A DNA stretch of 64,000 nucleotides from Serinicoccus kebangsaanensis (lineage in GTDB: Bacteria; Actinomycetota; Actinomycetes; Actinomycetales; Dermatophilaceae): assembly GCF_008919445.1 (NCBI RefSeq), contig NZ_VSLG01000001.1, positions 186,001 to 250,000 on the forward strand, written 5' to 3'. The notes below the pieces were generated by a model. The model searched no databases, was not told the origin of the DNA, and saw only the letters and a list, made by a program, of their open reading frames with translations. How positions within the stretch are numbered: position 1 is the stretch's first letter; the number at the start of each line of letters is the position of its first letter. The position numbers and the translations under genes are program-made. This document shows positions 1-8,436 of the stretch, one piece after another.

Positions 1-231
1 CCGAGGGAGTGCAGGGCCCGTCTTCTCGCCCTCCTCATCCTCGAGCCTGGCCGGTTCCGCGCTACGGCCAGGGCCCCGTACGAGAGCGCAAGCAACCCAG
101 CGACTTCCGCGAGATTCATCGACAGGGCTGATCCCATGAGCGACATCACGGTGTCCACGCGCATGCGCCAAGCCTATTGGCCGGGGGTCCAGATTCATCG
201 TGCTTGAAGCATCCCCAGCTACGATCGGAGC
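1..231. other. Gene-free stretch upstream of pup
   Basis: I see no credible coding frame here. Positions about 60-225 look less GC-rich than the neighbouring genes. A 10-bp direct repeat, AGATTCATCG, occurs at 112-121 and 191-200. A -10-like TACGAT at 220-225 lies six bases before the pup ATG, so this stretch probably holds the pup promoter and the pup mRNA may be leaderless. No clear -35 box is visible. The dop gene that often precedes pup is not in the window. Confidence 0.5.
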
Positions 232-435
232 ATGTCACAGCAGCACTTCGACCGTCGCGGCAGAGGCGGGGACGGCGAGCCGGACGCCGACGGCGCTCCG
301 CCGCCCACCGCTCCGGCCGCGCAGAGCGCCGAGCGGGACGCCGCGCTGGACTCGCTCCTGGACGAGATCGACGGGGTCCTGGAGAGCAACGCCACCGAGT
401 TCGTGCACGGCTTCGTGCAGAAGGGCGGCGAGTGA
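232..435 (+). CDS. pup: Prokaryotic ubiquitin-like protein Pup
   Basis: This 67-residue protein is the modifier that PafA attaches to lysines of target proteins, marking them for the actinobacterial proteasome or for depupylation. The C-terminal third carries the family signature (LLDEIDGVLESNA around residues 43-55) and ends VQKGGE. The last residue is already Glu, so no deamidation of a terminal Gln by Dop is needed before conjugation. The N-terminal half is Gly/Asp/Pro-rich and probably disordered, as is usual. The stop codon overlaps the GTG start of pafA, so the two are translationally coupled. The start follows TACGAT (220-225) by six bases with no Shine-Dalgarno, which fits leaderless expression. 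Identification is secure from the C-terminus and the partner gene. Confidence 0.96.
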   Translation: MSQQHFDRRGRGGDGEPDADGAPPPTAPAAQSAERDAALDSLLDEIDGVLESNATEFVHGFVQKGGE

Positions 436-1817
436 AGCAGCGGGTGATGGGCGTCGAGACCGAGTTCGGCGTCAACGCCACCTTCACCGGCACCGCCCGG
501 CTGTCCCCGGAGGAGGTCTCCCGCTACCTCTTCCGCAAGGTCGTGGCGTGGGGACGCTCCTCCAACGTCTTCCTCGGCAACGGGTCCCGGCTCTACCTCG
601 ACGTCGGCTCGCACCCGGAGTACGCCACCGCCGAGTGCACCGACCTGCTCGACCTGGTCGCGCACGACCGGGCCGGCGAGATCATCGTCCAGGACCTCGC
701 GCACGACGCCGAGCAACGGCTGGCGGAGGAGGGCTTCGGCGCCGTCGTCTACGTGCTGAAGAACAACGTCGACTCCCGCGGCAACTCCTACGGCTCGCAC
801 GAGAACTACCTCATCGAGCGCCGCACCCGGATGGAGCGGATCACCGAGACGCTGGTGCCCTTCCTCGTCACCCGGCAGCTGGTGACCGGCGCGGGGCGGT
901 TGCACGTCACCGAGCAGCGCGCGACCTACCTGGTCTCCCAGCGCGCCGACCACATGTGGGAGGACCTGAGCTCGGCCACCACCCGGTCCCGGCCCATCAT
1001 CAACACGAGGGACGAGCCGCACGCCGACCCGGAGCGGCACCGGCGGCTGCACGTCATCGTGGGCGACTCCACGATGAGCCAGACCACCACCCTGCTGCGC
1101 CTGGGGACCACTCATCTCGTGCTCCAGATGCTCGAGGCCGGGACGGTCGTCCCCGACCTGGTGCTGGCCAACCCGATGCAGGCGATCCGCGACATCAGCC
1201 GCGACCCCACCGGGCGGGTGCCGGTCCGGCTGCGTCGGGGCGGCACCGCGACCGCCCTGGAGATCCAGGAGGAGCTGCTCGGCCTCACCACCCGGTATGC
1301 CGAGGGCGCCGGGCTGACCGAGCACCCGGCATACCGTGACGTGCTGGAGCTGTGGGAGCGCGGCCTGCACGCGATCGCCACCGAGCGGCTCGACCTGGTC
1401 GACACCGAGATCGAGTGGGTGATGAAGAAGAAGCTGCTCGACTCCTACGCCGCCAGGCACGACCTCGACCCCTGGGACAGCCGGCTGCAGCAGCTCGACC
1501 TGGCCTGGCACGACATCCACCCCAGCCGCGGGCTGGTGCGCATCATGGAGCGGTCGGGTGCGGCGCGGACCGTGGTCGAGCCCGAGCGGATCACCGCCGC
1601 CACGACGACACCACCCCCCACCCGCGCCCGGCTGCGCGGCGACTTCGTGCGGACCGCGTCCGAGCACCGCCGCGACTTCACCGTCGACTGGGTCCACCTC
1701 AAGCTCAACGACGCGGCCCAGCGCACCGTGATCTGCAAGGATCCGTTCGCGGACGAGGATCCGCGGGTGGAGGCGCTGATCGAGCACATCCGCGGCGGCG
1801 GGGGTGCTCACACCTGA
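432..1817 (+). CDS. pafA: Pup--protein ligase PafA
   Basis: PafA uses ATP to phosphorylate the C-terminal Glu of Pup and joins it to a substrate lysine through an isopeptide bond. The 461-residue length fits PafA (about 450) rather than the longer Dop. The N-terminus MGVETEFGV carries the ATP/Mg-binding glutamate of this glutamine-synthetase-like fold, and the sequence is recognisable across its whole length. The GTG start at 432 overlaps the pup TGA (GTGA), and the usual KQR-V-MG beginning supports it. It forms an operon with pup. Proteasome subunits prcB/prcA do not lie between or after these genes in the window, so whether this organism has a 20S proteasome cannot be told here. Confidence 0.95.
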   Translation: MKQRVMGVETEFGVNATFTGTARLSPEEVSRYLFRKVVAWGRSSNVFLGNGSRLYLDVGSHPEYATAECTDLLDLVAHDRAGEIIVQDLAHDAEQRLAEEGFGAVVYVLKNNVDSRGNSYGSHENYLIERRTRMERITETLVPFLVTRQLVTGAGRLHVTEQRATYLVSQRADHMWEDLSSATTRSRPIINTRDEPHADPERHRRLHVIVGDSTMSQTTTLLRLGTTHLVLQMLEAGTVVPDLVLANPMQAIRDISRDPTGRVPVRLRRGGTATALEIQEELLGLTTRYAEGAGLTEHPAYRDVLELWERGLHAIATERLDLVDTEIEWVMKKKLLDSYAARHDLDPWDSRLQQLDLAWHDIHPSRGLVRIMERSGAARTVVEPERITAATTTPPPTRARLRGDFVRTASEHRRDFTVDWVHLKLNDAAQRTVICKDPFADEDPRVEALIEHIRGGGGAHT

Positions 1818-1880
1818 CGTCCAGGGTCGCCGGGTTAGGCTGGGGGCGCACCCACTCCCCGAATCTGCAAAGGACGCTCC

Positions 1881-2918
1881 GTGCGCTCTCCTCGACTGCG
1901 CTACCTCGCGGCGGCCGCCGCGCCCCTGATCTTCCTCGCGGGCTGCAGCCCCGAGTCCTCCGGGGACGGCGACGACGCGGCCGCCACCAGCGCACCCGGT
2001 GACGACGCGGCCACGAGCGCCCCGCCGAACGGCGACCTCGCCGACATCGCCGTCGACACCGAGGGTGATGAACCGGCTCTGACCTGGGACGACGAGCCCT
2101 TCTCCGACGGCGACCTGCCGTTCGTCGCGGCGGGGACGCAGACGCGCACCCTGACCGAGGGCGACGGTGACGAGGTCGCCGAGGGGGATGAGGTCGAGGT
2201 GCAGTACCTCGCCGTCAACGGCACCTCCGGGGACGAGCTGGTGTCGACCTTCCCGAACGACGAGTCGGTCACCCTGGCGCTCGGCAACGAGGCGCTCTTC
2301 CCGGCCTTCCGCGAGGGGCTGCCCGGCACGGCCGTCGGCGACGAGCTGCTCATGGCGATCCCCGCGAGCGAGGCCTTCGGAGAGGCGGGCAACCCCCAGC
2401 TCGGCGTCGGCCCGACGGACACGGTGCTGTTCTACCTGGCCGTCCAGAACACCTGGGAGCCGCTCACCGAGGCCCAGGGCGAGGAGGTCGAGCCCGAGGA
2501 GGGGCTGCCCACCGTCACCATGGGCGACGCCGGTCCGGAGATCGACGTCGAGGGCGTCGAGGCGCCGGAGCAGCTGGTCACCCAGCCGCTGATCCAGGGC
2601 GAGCGCCCCGAGGTGGTCGCGGGTCAGACCATCCGGGTCCACTACACCGGCGTGAAGCTGTCCGACGGCGAGCAGTTCGACAGCTCCTGGGAGCGGGGCG
2701 AGCCCACCGAGTTCCCCATCGGGGTGGGCCAGGTCATCGCCGGGTGGGACGAGGGACTGGTCGGCCAGCCGGTCGGTTCGCGGGTCCTGCTGGTGGTTCC
2801 GGCCGAGGAGGCCTACGGCGAGCTGCCCGAGGAGACCGAGGGCCAGACCGCGGCCCCCGCGCACGAGCTGGCCGGCGAGGACCTCGTCTTCGTGGTCGAC
2901 ATCCTCGGCGCGTCCTGA
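1881..2918 (+). CDS. Lipoprotein with tandem FKBP-type peptidyl-prolyl isomerase domains
   Basis: A predicted membrane-anchored prolyl isomerase of 345 residues outside the cytoplasm. The N-terminus has Arg residues, a hydrophobic stretch and a lipobox LAGC with the acylated Cys at about residue 22, then an acidic Ser/Asp/Ala linker. Residues about 240-345 form a standard FKBP domain (VHYTGVKLSDG, GVGQVIAGWDEGLVG, LVFVVDILG). Residues about 85-190 look like a second, degenerate FKBP domain. The GTG start at 1881 is preceded by AAAGGA, and a TAGGCT -10-like box lies near 1835. The next gene is also an FKBP, so the pair may have arisen by duplication. Substrates cannot be deduced. Confidence 0.88.
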   Translation: MRSPRLRYLAAAAAPLIFLAGCSPESSGDGDDAAATSAPGDDAATSAPPNGDLADIAVDTEGDEPALTWDDEPFSDGDLPFVAAGTQTRTLTEGDGDEVAEGDEVEVQYLAVNGTSGDELVSTFPNDESVTLALGNEALFPAFREGLPGTAVGDELLMAIPASEAFGEAGNPQLGVGPTDTVLFYLAVQNTWEPLTEAQGEEVEPEEGLPTVTMGDAGPEIDVEGVEAPEQLVTQPLIQGERPEVVAGQTIRVHYTGVKLSDGEQFDSSWERGEPTEFPIGVGQVIAGWDEGLVGQPVGSRVLLVVPAEEAYGELPEETEGQTAAPAHELAGEDLVFVVDILGAS

Positions 2919-2947
2919 CCCCTACCCACCCACACCAAGGAGCCACG

Positions 2948-3346
2948 ATGACCGACTCTCCCTTCGGCCAGGTCCAGAAGGCCAAGCCCGAGATCGACTT
3001 CCCCGGCGACGAACCCCCCACCGAGCTGGTCGTCGAGGACCTCGAGGTGGGCAAGGGCGCCGAGGCGACCGCCGGCTCGACCGTCTCGGCGCACTACGTC
3101 GGTGTCGCCTGGTCCACGGGCGAGGAGTTCGACGCGTCGTGGAACCGGGGCCAGCCGCTCACCTTCACGGCCGGCGTCGGCCAGGTCATCCAGGGGTGGG
3201 ACCAGGGCCTGCTCGGGATGAAGGTCGGGGGACGTCGCAAGATCGTCATCCCGCCGCACCTGGGGTATGGCGACCGGGGCGCGGGCGGCGCCATCAAGGG
3301 CGGCGAGACGCTGATCTTCGTGGTGGACCTCGTCGACGTCCGCTGA
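2948..3346 (+). CDS. FKBP-type peptidyl-prolyl cis-trans isomerase (single domain)
   Basis: A 132-residue protein with one complete FKBP domain from about residue 25 to the end. Family blocks are clear: VSAHYVGVAWSTGEEFDASW, GVGQVIQGWDQGLLGMKVGGRR, IPPHLGYGDRGAG and a final LIFVVDLVDV. It has no signal peptide, so it should act in the cytoplasm on X-Pro bonds. The ATG at 2948 has GGAGCC just upstream, and the gene starts 29 bp after the lipoprotein FKBP, probably in one operon. It ends just before the 32-bp repeat array that separates it from the convergent antiporter gene. Confidence 0.93.
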   Translation: MTDSPFGQVQKAKPEIDFPGDEPPTELVVEDLEVGKGAEATAGSTVSAHYVGVAWSTGEEFDASWNRGQPLTFTAGVGQVIQGWDQGLLGMKVGGRRKIVIPPHLGYGDRGAGGAIKGGETLIFVVDLVDVR

Positions 3347-3370
3347 GCCCGACCCCGGGCATACCGGGCA

Positions 3371-3522
3371 ACCACGAGCGACGCCCGGTCGGGTCTGAGG
3401 TGACCACGAGCGACGCCCGGTCGGGTCTGAGGTGACTACAGACGACGCCCGGTCGGGTCTGAGGTGACCACGAGCGACGCCCGGTCGGGTCTGGGGTGAC
3501 CACAGGCGACGCTCGGTCAGGG
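3371..3522 (+). repeat. 32-bp tandem repeat array 1 (five units)
   Basis: Five head-to-tail units begin at 3371, 3403, 3435, 3467 and 3499, so the period is exactly 32 bp. The plus-strand core is close to ACCACGAGCGACGCCCGGT, followed by CGGGTCTGAGGTG. Unit 3 has ACTACAGACG and unit 5 has ACCACAGGCGACGCTCGGT. The last unit runs into the stop codon (3517-3519) of the minus-strand antiporter gene. The array lies between convergent genes. The same core recurs in arrays 2 and 3. Units have no variable spacers, so it is not a CRISPR array. Confidence 0.9.
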
Positions 3523-4875
3523 AGATGAGGCGCTGAGGCGCTCCCGGTCCCGCTCCAACCGGCTCATCACCGGGGTCACCAGCACCCCGTGCACGACCAC
3601 GGACAGCACCACGGTGAAGACGCAGGTGGCCCACAGCCACCGCTCACCGGTCCAGGTCGCCTCCGAGAGGGCATACGCCAGGTAGTAGAGCGTGCCCACT
3701 CCGCGGATCCCGAAGAAGGCGCTGATCGCCTGCTCCCGCCGGGCGAGGGGGCGGTGGGTCTCGTCGGCCAGCCGCCACCGCCCGGGCGCCAGGGCGGCCC
3801 AGCCGGCGACCGGACGGATCACGCCGACCAGGGCCACGCCCACGAGCACCCCGCGCCAGTCGAGGTGCTCGAGCGCCCCGTCGGTGAGCGCGATGCCGAC
3901 GAAGAGCAGCACCACGAGGGTGAGCACCCGCTCCAGCCGCTCGACGACACCGTGCATGTGCTCGTGGAACTCGTGCCGCCGTGCCCGGGAGCGGATGGTC
4001 ATGGCGCAGACAAAGACCGCGAGGAAGCCGTAGCCCTGCGCCACCTCGGCGACACCGTAGGCCAGCAGCATCGCGGCCAGCGCCAGCAGCGCCTCGCCCT
4101 GCTCGGCCAGCCGCAGCACCTGCTGGCGGGACCGGAAGGCGATGTAGGCCATGAACCACCCGACCGCGAGGCCGATCACCAGGCCGAGGACGATCTTGCC
4201 GACCAGCTCCCAGGCGAGCCACCGCCAGCCCCACTGCGCCACCGGGCCGAGCGTGGCGAGGAAGATCGCCGCGTAGACGAACGGGAAGGCGAGCGCGTCG
4301 TTGAGCCCGGCCTCCGAGGTGAGCGCGAAGCGCACCTCGTCGTCGTCGGTGATCTCGTCGTCGTGCAGCTGCTCCGCGACCGAGTCCTCGTCCTCCTGCG
4401 CCCCGGGGCGACGGATCGCCGGCCCGGCGACCTGGACGTCGCTGGCCAGCACCGGATCGGTCGGGGCCAGGACCGCACCGAGGAGGAGCGCCTGGGCCAC
4501 CCCCAGCCCGAGACCCCACCACCCGAGCAGGAAGACGCCGGCGATGGTGAGCGGCATCGCGATCCCGAGCAGCTTCCAGGTGGCCGCCCAGGTGCCCCAC
4601 GACCTGCGGTTGCGCCAGGACAGCGGCCGGTCCAGCGCCAGGCCCACGCCCATCAGCGCCAGCAGCACGGTGAACTCGGTGACGTGCTCGATGGTCTCCC
4701 GCTGGTTCGTGGGGTCGAAGGCGAACCTGGAGCCGATCGGCAGCAGCCCCACGAGGGCACCGATGACGATGAGGATCACCGGCGCGGACAGCCAGGCGCG
4801 CGTCAGCAGGCTGGGCAGCGCGACGGCGACCAGGAGCACCGCCCCGCCGAGCAGGAAGACCAGGTCCGACGACAT
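3517..4875 (-). CDS. CPA1-family sodium(cation)/proton antiporter
   Basis: A 452-residue polytopic membrane protein that should exchange Na+ or K+ for H+ and so help pH and salt homeostasis. About 11-13 hydrophobic segments are visible. Family marks include LGAVLAPTDPVLASDVQV (around residues 135-150) and SEAGLNDALAFPFVY (around 187-200), the Asn-Asp region of the CPA1 transport site. An acidic hydrophilic stretch (QEDEDSVAEQLHDDEITDDDE) sits between them. The ATG at 4875 lies 2 bp after the DUF3866 stop, so the two are probably co-transcribed. The stop codon lies inside the last unit of repeat array 1. Ion specificity cannot be told. Confidence 0.88.
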   Translation of the reverse strand: MSSDLVFLLGGAVLLVAVALPSLLTRAWLSAPVILIVIGALVGLLPIGSRFAFDPTNQRETIEHVTEFTVLLALMGVGLALDRPLSWRNRRSWGTWAATWKLLGIAMPLTIAGVFLLGWWGLGLGVAQALLLGAVLAPTDPVLASDVQVAGPAIRRPGAQEDEDSVAEQLHDDEITDDDEVRFALTSEAGLNDALAFPFVYAAIFLATLGPVAQWGWRWLAWELVGKIVLGLVIGLAVGWFMAYIAFRSRQQVLRLAEQGEALLALAAMLLAYGVAEVAQGYGFLAVFVCAMTIRSRARRHEFHEHMHGVVERLERVLTLVVLLFVGIALTDGALEHLDWRGVLVGVALVGVIRPVAGWAALAPGRWRLADETHRPLARREQAISAFFGIRGVGTLYYLAYALSEATWTGERWLWATCVFTVVLSVVVHGVLVTPVMSRLERDRERLSASSP

Positions 4876-4877
4876 GC

Positions 4878-6011
4878 TCAGCCCCGACGTCCGGCCGAGA
4901 CGAGCCGGCCGGCGTGCCGGCCGGCCACCGCCGCGGTGAGGAAGCCGGCGGGGTCGTCGTCCAGCCCTCGGCCCATCGTGGACAACGGCACCGGGGCGCC
5001 CCGGAGCTCACCCAGCAACCCGTCGGTCCCGACGTCGACGCCGGTGAGGTGCGCGGCGGCCGCCACCAGCTCACCCGCCTGCTCGCGGACCCGCTCGAGG
5101 CAGCCGACGAGCGGGTCCTGCGGGTCGCCGGGCGGCACCCTCGGGACCGGCACGTCCGCGGGGTGCGCCAGCACCCGGCCGAAGGCGGTGACGCTGTGGT
5201 GCGACAGCCCGCGGTGCCGGTCCCGGGCGTCCGCCTGGGACACCCGGAGACCGGCCACGGCGTGTCCACCCAGGACGGCGGCCGCGTTGAGCGCCTCTCC
5301 GACGGCGACACCGGAGAAGCCCCATCGGGTGTCCGTCCCAAGGTTCCCGGGACCCTGGGTCACCACCGCCAGGTCGGCGCCCACGACGTGCCGGGCGGCG
5401 AGCAGCGCGGTGTGCACGGTGACCGCCTCGAGGTCGCCCCCGAAGGCCTGTCCGGTCGTGATGGCGGCCTCCAGCCACCCGGCGTCCCGCAGCCCGGCCA
5501 CGGTGCGCGACCAGGCCAGGGGCAGCGCCGCACCGTCGGTCATGACGTAGGCCACCCGAGCCCCGGGTGCCTCGGCCCGGACCCCGGCGACCACCGCGGG
5601 CAGCGCCGAGTGCAGGTCGGTGGCGACCACCGGCATACCGTCCAGGTCGTCGGCCGCGGACAGCGCGGCGTGGTGCTCACCCTCCGGGTCGTCGACCCCC
5701 AGCACCATCGCCTGCAGCGGCGTGTAGCGGGCCTTGACCAGGTGGCCGGGCACCTCGGTCCCTCCGGCGTCGGGCCAGGCGCCGGGACGGTCCGGGATGG
5801 CGACGACGAGGGCATACCCACCGGTGCCGAGCCCCCGATCGAGCGCGGTGACGTTGAGCAGCACCCGGTCGCCGACGACCGGCGTCCCGACCAGGTCGGG
5901 ATAGGCCAGCGCCCGTGCCGTGCCACCGGCCGTGAGGTCGACCCCGACGACGACCACCCCGTCCCATCCGGGGAGCAGCTCGCGCACCTCGCCCTCGCGC
6001 CACGTGATCAC
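4878..6011 (-). CDS. DUF3866 family protein
   Basis: A 377-residue protein of a family found mainly in actinobacteria, often next to pafB/pafC; its function is unknown to me. It starts GTG-ATC-ACG-TGG (VITWREGEV) and contains recurrent family blocks such as VKARYTPLQAMVLGVD, YVMTDGAALPLA and TQGPGNLGTDTRWGFSGVAVGEALN. No signal peptide or membrane segment is evident. A TAGGCT -10-like box (complement of 6019-6024) lies seven bases before the GTG, so it is probably leaderless. It is divergent from pafB with only 56 bp between the starts and is followed 2 bp later by the antiporter gene. Confidence 0.8.
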   Translation of the reverse strand: MITWREGEVRELLPGWDGVVVVGVDLTAGGTARALAYPDLVGTPVVGDRVLLNVTALDRGLGTGGYALVVAIPDRPGAWPDAGGTEVPGHLVKARYTPLQAMVLGVDDPEGEHHAALSAADDLDGMPVVATDLHSALPAVVAGVRAEAPGARVAYVMTDGAALPLAWSRTVAGLRDAGWLEAAITTGQAFGGDLEAVTVHTALLAARHVVGADLAVVTQGPGNLGTDTRWGFSGVAVGEALNAAAVLGGHAVAGLRVSQADARDRHRGLSHHSVTAFGRVLAHPADVPVPRVPPGDPQDPLVGCLERVREQAGELVAAAAHLTGVDVGTDGLLGELRGAPVPLSTMGRGLDDDPAGFLTAAVAGRHAGRLVSAGRRG

Positions 6012-6018
6012 GAGGCCG

Positions 6019-6060
6019 AGCCTATAGATGCGCGGCGGCGTCGCGGCCGGACGGTAGCCT
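6019..6060. promoter_or_regulatory. Divergent leaderless promoters for DUF3866 and pafB
   Basis: On the minus strand TAGGCT (complement of 6019-6024) is seven bases from the DUF3866 GTG at 6011. On the plus strand TAGCCT (6055-6060) is seven bases from the pafB ATG at 6068. Neither gene has a Shine-Dalgarno sequence in this space. Both transcripts probably start at or within a base of the start codon. No clear -35 hexamers are visible. Confidence 0.55.
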
Positions 6061-6067
6061 CGGCAGC

Positions 6068-7081
6068 ATGGCGAAGAGTGCGAGCACGGGGGTCAGCCCT
6101 GCCACGGCGAAGACCGAGCGGCTGCTCAACCTCGTCATCGCCCTGCTGCACACCCGGCAGCCGCTGTCCAAGGCCAAGCTGCGCCAGGCCGTGCCGGACT
6201 ACGCGCAGGGCAGCGTCGAGGCCTTCGAGCGGATGTTCGAGCGGGACAAGGACGAGCTGCGGGCCCTGGGCATCCCGTTGCGGACCGAGCCGATCGACGC
6301 CTTCTTCGACGACGAGCCGGGCTACCGCATCGACCAGCGTGAGTATGCCCTGCCCGAGATCGACTTCGCCCCCGACGAGCTCGCGGTCCTGGGGCTGGCG
6401 GCGCGCGCGTGGAGCCAGGCGAGCCTGGCCGGGCCTGCGGCCCAGGCGCTGCGCAAGCTGGACGCCGCGGGGGTGGTGCGCGACGAGTCCTCGGTCGCCG
6501 GCATCGAGCCGTTGCTGCACACGCCCGATCCCGCCTTCGAGCCGGTGCGTGACGCGGTGCTGACGCGCACCCCGATCACCTTCGACTACCGCGGGGGCAG
6601 CGGGGACCTGGCGCACCGCCGGGTCCAGCCGTGGGGTCTGACCAGCTGGCACGGCCGGTGGTACCTCACGGCGCACGACCTGGACCGGGACGCACCGCGG
6701 GTGTTCCGGCTGGACCGCGTCGTCGGTGCGCCGAAGCGGTCGGGAAGGCCGGGGGAGTATGCCGTGCCGTCGGACCTCGACACGGTCGCCATGATCCGGC
6801 GCAGCACCGGCGACGAGCCGCCGGCGACCACGGCCGCGCGACTGCTGCTGCGCGACGGCGCGGCGGCCTCGCTGCGCCGACGGGGCACCCCGCTGCCGGG
6901 CGAGGAAGCGCCGGAGGGCTGGACCGCGCTGGAGCTGCCGACGGGTTCCCTGCCGCGGCTGGCGCGGGAGGTCTGCGCGGCCGGGGCCGACGTGCGGGTC
7001 CTCGCGCCCCCCGAGCTCGGGTCCCTCGTCGCGGAGCGGCTGCGCGCCGTCGCGGCCGCGCACGGGGGAGGGGAGGCGTGA
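6068..7081 (+). CDS. pafB: WYL-domain transcriptional regulator PafB
   Basis: First half of the PafBC activator pair. In mycobacteria PafBC works with RNA polymerase to switch on most DNA-damage genes independently of LexA/RecA. The 337-residue protein has an N-terminal winged helix-turn-helix (about 15-75: KTERLLNLVIALLHTRQPLSKAKLR) and a WYL region (about 160-240: PITFDYRGG, VQPWGLTSWHGRWYLTAHD, FRLDRVVG). Its TGA overlaps the ATG of pafC (TGATG), so the two are coupled. Start chosen at ATG 6068, which follows TAGCCT by seven bases. Despite the name it is not needed for pupylation; the link to pafA is gene order. Confidence 0.92.
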   Translation: MAKSASTGVSPATAKTERLLNLVIALLHTRQPLSKAKLRQAVPDYAQGSVEAFERMFERDKDELRALGIPLRTEPIDAFFDDEPGYRIDQREYALPEIDFAPDELAVLGLAARAWSQASLAGPAAQALRKLDAAGVVRDESSVAGIEPLLHTPDPAFEPVRDAVLTRTPITFDYRGGSGDLAHRRVQPWGLTSWHGRWYLTAHDLDRDAPRVFRLDRVVGAPKRSGRPGEYAVPSDLDTVAMIRRSTGDEPPATTAARLLLRDGAAASLRRRGTPLPGEEAPEGWTALELPTGSLPRLAREVCAAGADVRVLAPPELGSLVAERLRAVAAAHGGGEA

Positions 7082-8061
7082 TGGCGACCTACGAGAGCGC
7101 GACCTCGCGGGTCTCGCGGATGCTGACGATGGTCCCGTGGCTGGTGCACCGCCAGGGTATCGACCTGGCGACCGCCGCCGCCGAGCTGGGCGTCTCCGAG
7201 AGCCAGGTCGTCGAGGACCTGCAGGTGCTGTTCCTGTGCGGCCTGCCCGGCCACTACCCGGACGACCTCATCGAGGCGTCCTGGGAGGGCGGCCGGGTCT
7301 TCGTCGGCAACGCCGACACCATCGCCCGGCCGCTGCGCCTGGGCCGGGACGAGGCGCTGGCGCTCATCGTGGCGCTGCGCGCGCTCGCGGCGACGCCGGG
7401 CCTGGCCGAGCGGGAGGCCATCGACCGCGCCCTCGCCAAGCTCGAGGGCGCCGCGGGCGACAGCGCCGAGGGGGCCGGTCAGGTGCGGGTGGACCTGGAC
7501 CAGCCGGTCGACGACGAACTCGCGGCGCGGGTGCGGACCGGGCTGTCCGAGCAGCGCCGGCTGCACCTGCGCTACACCTCCGCGAGCCGCGACGAGACCA
7601 CCGAGCGTGACGTCGACCCGCTGCGGGTCCTGTCGGTCGACGGCCGGTGGTACCTCGAGGGGTGGTGCCACCGCGCCGCCGACCTCCGCCTCTTCCGGCT
7701 GGACCGGATCGAGTCGGTCGAGGTGCTCGACCAGGCGGCCACCCCGCCGGACGAGCTGCCCGAGCGGCCCGTGGGATCGGGCGTCTACCGCCCGGACCCG
7801 CACGACCAGAGCGTCGTGCTGGACCTCGCGCCCGGCTCCGCCTGGGTGGCCGAGCAGATCCCGGCCGAGGAGGTCTCACCGCGCGACGACGGCTCGGTCC
7901 GGATGACGCTCCGGGTCGCCGACCCGCACTGGCTGGTGCGGCTGGTGCTGCGCGAGGGCGGCGGCGTCCGCGTGGTCGAGCCGGCCGCCATGGTCGACGA
8001 GGTCCGCGAGGCAGCCGCGGCCGGGCTCGCAGGGAACCCCGCCGAGGGCGCCGACCGTTAG
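7081..8061 (+). CDS. pafC: WYL-domain transcriptional regulator PafC
   Basis: Second half of the PafBC heterodimeric activator of the DNA-damage response. The 326 residues show the same layout as PafB: a helix-turn-helix at about 10-70 (LTMVPWLVHRQGIDLATAAAELGVSE), a WYL core at about 165-215 (RLHLRYTSASRDE, VDPLRVLSVDGRWYLEGWC, FRLDRIES) and a C-terminal extension. The start ATG at 7081 overlaps the pafB stop. Its own TAG stop contributes to a TAGACT sequence (8059-8064) that may serve as the -10 box for tatA. The pafB-pafC-tatA-tatC-helY order matches Rv2096c-Rv2092c of Mycobacterium. Confidence 0.92.
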   Translation: MATYESATSRVSRMLTMVPWLVHRQGIDLATAAAELGVSESQVVEDLQVLFLCGLPGHYPDDLIEASWEGGRVFVGNADTIARPLRLGRDEALALIVALRALAATPGLAEREAIDRALAKLEGAAGDSAEGAGQVRVDLDQPVDDELAARVRTGLSEQRRLHLRYTSASRDETTERDVDPLRVLSVDGRWYLEGWCHRAADLRLFRLDRIESVEVLDQAATPPDELPERPVGSGVYRPDPHDQSVVLDLAPGSAWVAEQIPAEEVSPRDDGSVRMTLRVADPHWLVRLVLREGGGVRVVEPAAMVDEVREAAAAGLAGNPAEGADR

Positions 8062-8124
8062 ACTGGTGCGGCAAGCTGTCCGTGGCTCACACCCGCGGCG
8101 CCCGATCCGAGAGTGAGTTGCACC

Positions 8125-8412
8125 ATGCGTCTGCAGGCCTGGCACATCGTCGTCCTCGTCATCGCGTTCATCGTGCTCTTCGGCTGGAAGAACCTGCCCA
8201 ACATGGCGCGCTCCATGGGTGAGTCCATGCGGGTCTTCAAGTCCGAGGTCGACCAGATGAAGGACGAGGGTGAGGCGCGCAAGGACGCCAAGGACGCCGA
8301 GCGCCCGGCGCTGGAGGACCGCAGCAAGGACGCCGACAGCGACACCGCCCGGCAGGAGTACGACGCGATGAAGCGGCGCCAGTCCGGCGACGGCGCCTCG
8401 CCGAACGCCTGA
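8125..8412 (+). CDS. tatA: Sec-independent translocase subunit TatA
   Basis: A 95-residue TatA/TatB-type subunit that forms the pore part of the twin-arginine export system for folded proteins. It has one N-terminal membrane helix (residues about 5-22, WHIVVLVIAFIVLFGWKNLP), the usual hinge and an amphipathic helix with MARSMGESMRVFKSEV, then a charged tail. ATG 8125 is preferred over an upstream in-frame GTG because it places the membrane helix at the very N-terminus. It is followed 24 bp later by tatC. TAGACT at 8059-8064 is a possible -10. Confidence 0.93.
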   Translation: MRLQAWHIVVLVIAFIVLFGWKNLPNMARSMGESMRVFKSEVDQMKDEGEARKDAKDAERPALEDRSKDADSDTARQEYDAMKRRQSGDGASPNA

Positions 8413-8436
8413 CCCGGCGCACCGGCATACTCCTCC

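Noticed and set aside
112-200. Direct repeats AGATTCATCG as an attachment site
   Set aside because: Only 10 bp and 79 bp apart, with no integrase or tRNA nearby. Chance is a fair explanation.
219-2864. Long minus-strand frame opposite pup, pafA and the FKBP lipoprotein
   Set aside because: High GC content leaves antisense frames open. The plus-strand products are recognisable over their whole lengths, so this is a shadow.
3371-3522. CRISPR array
   Set aside because: The units repeat whole every 32 bp with no variable spacers, and no cas genes are near.
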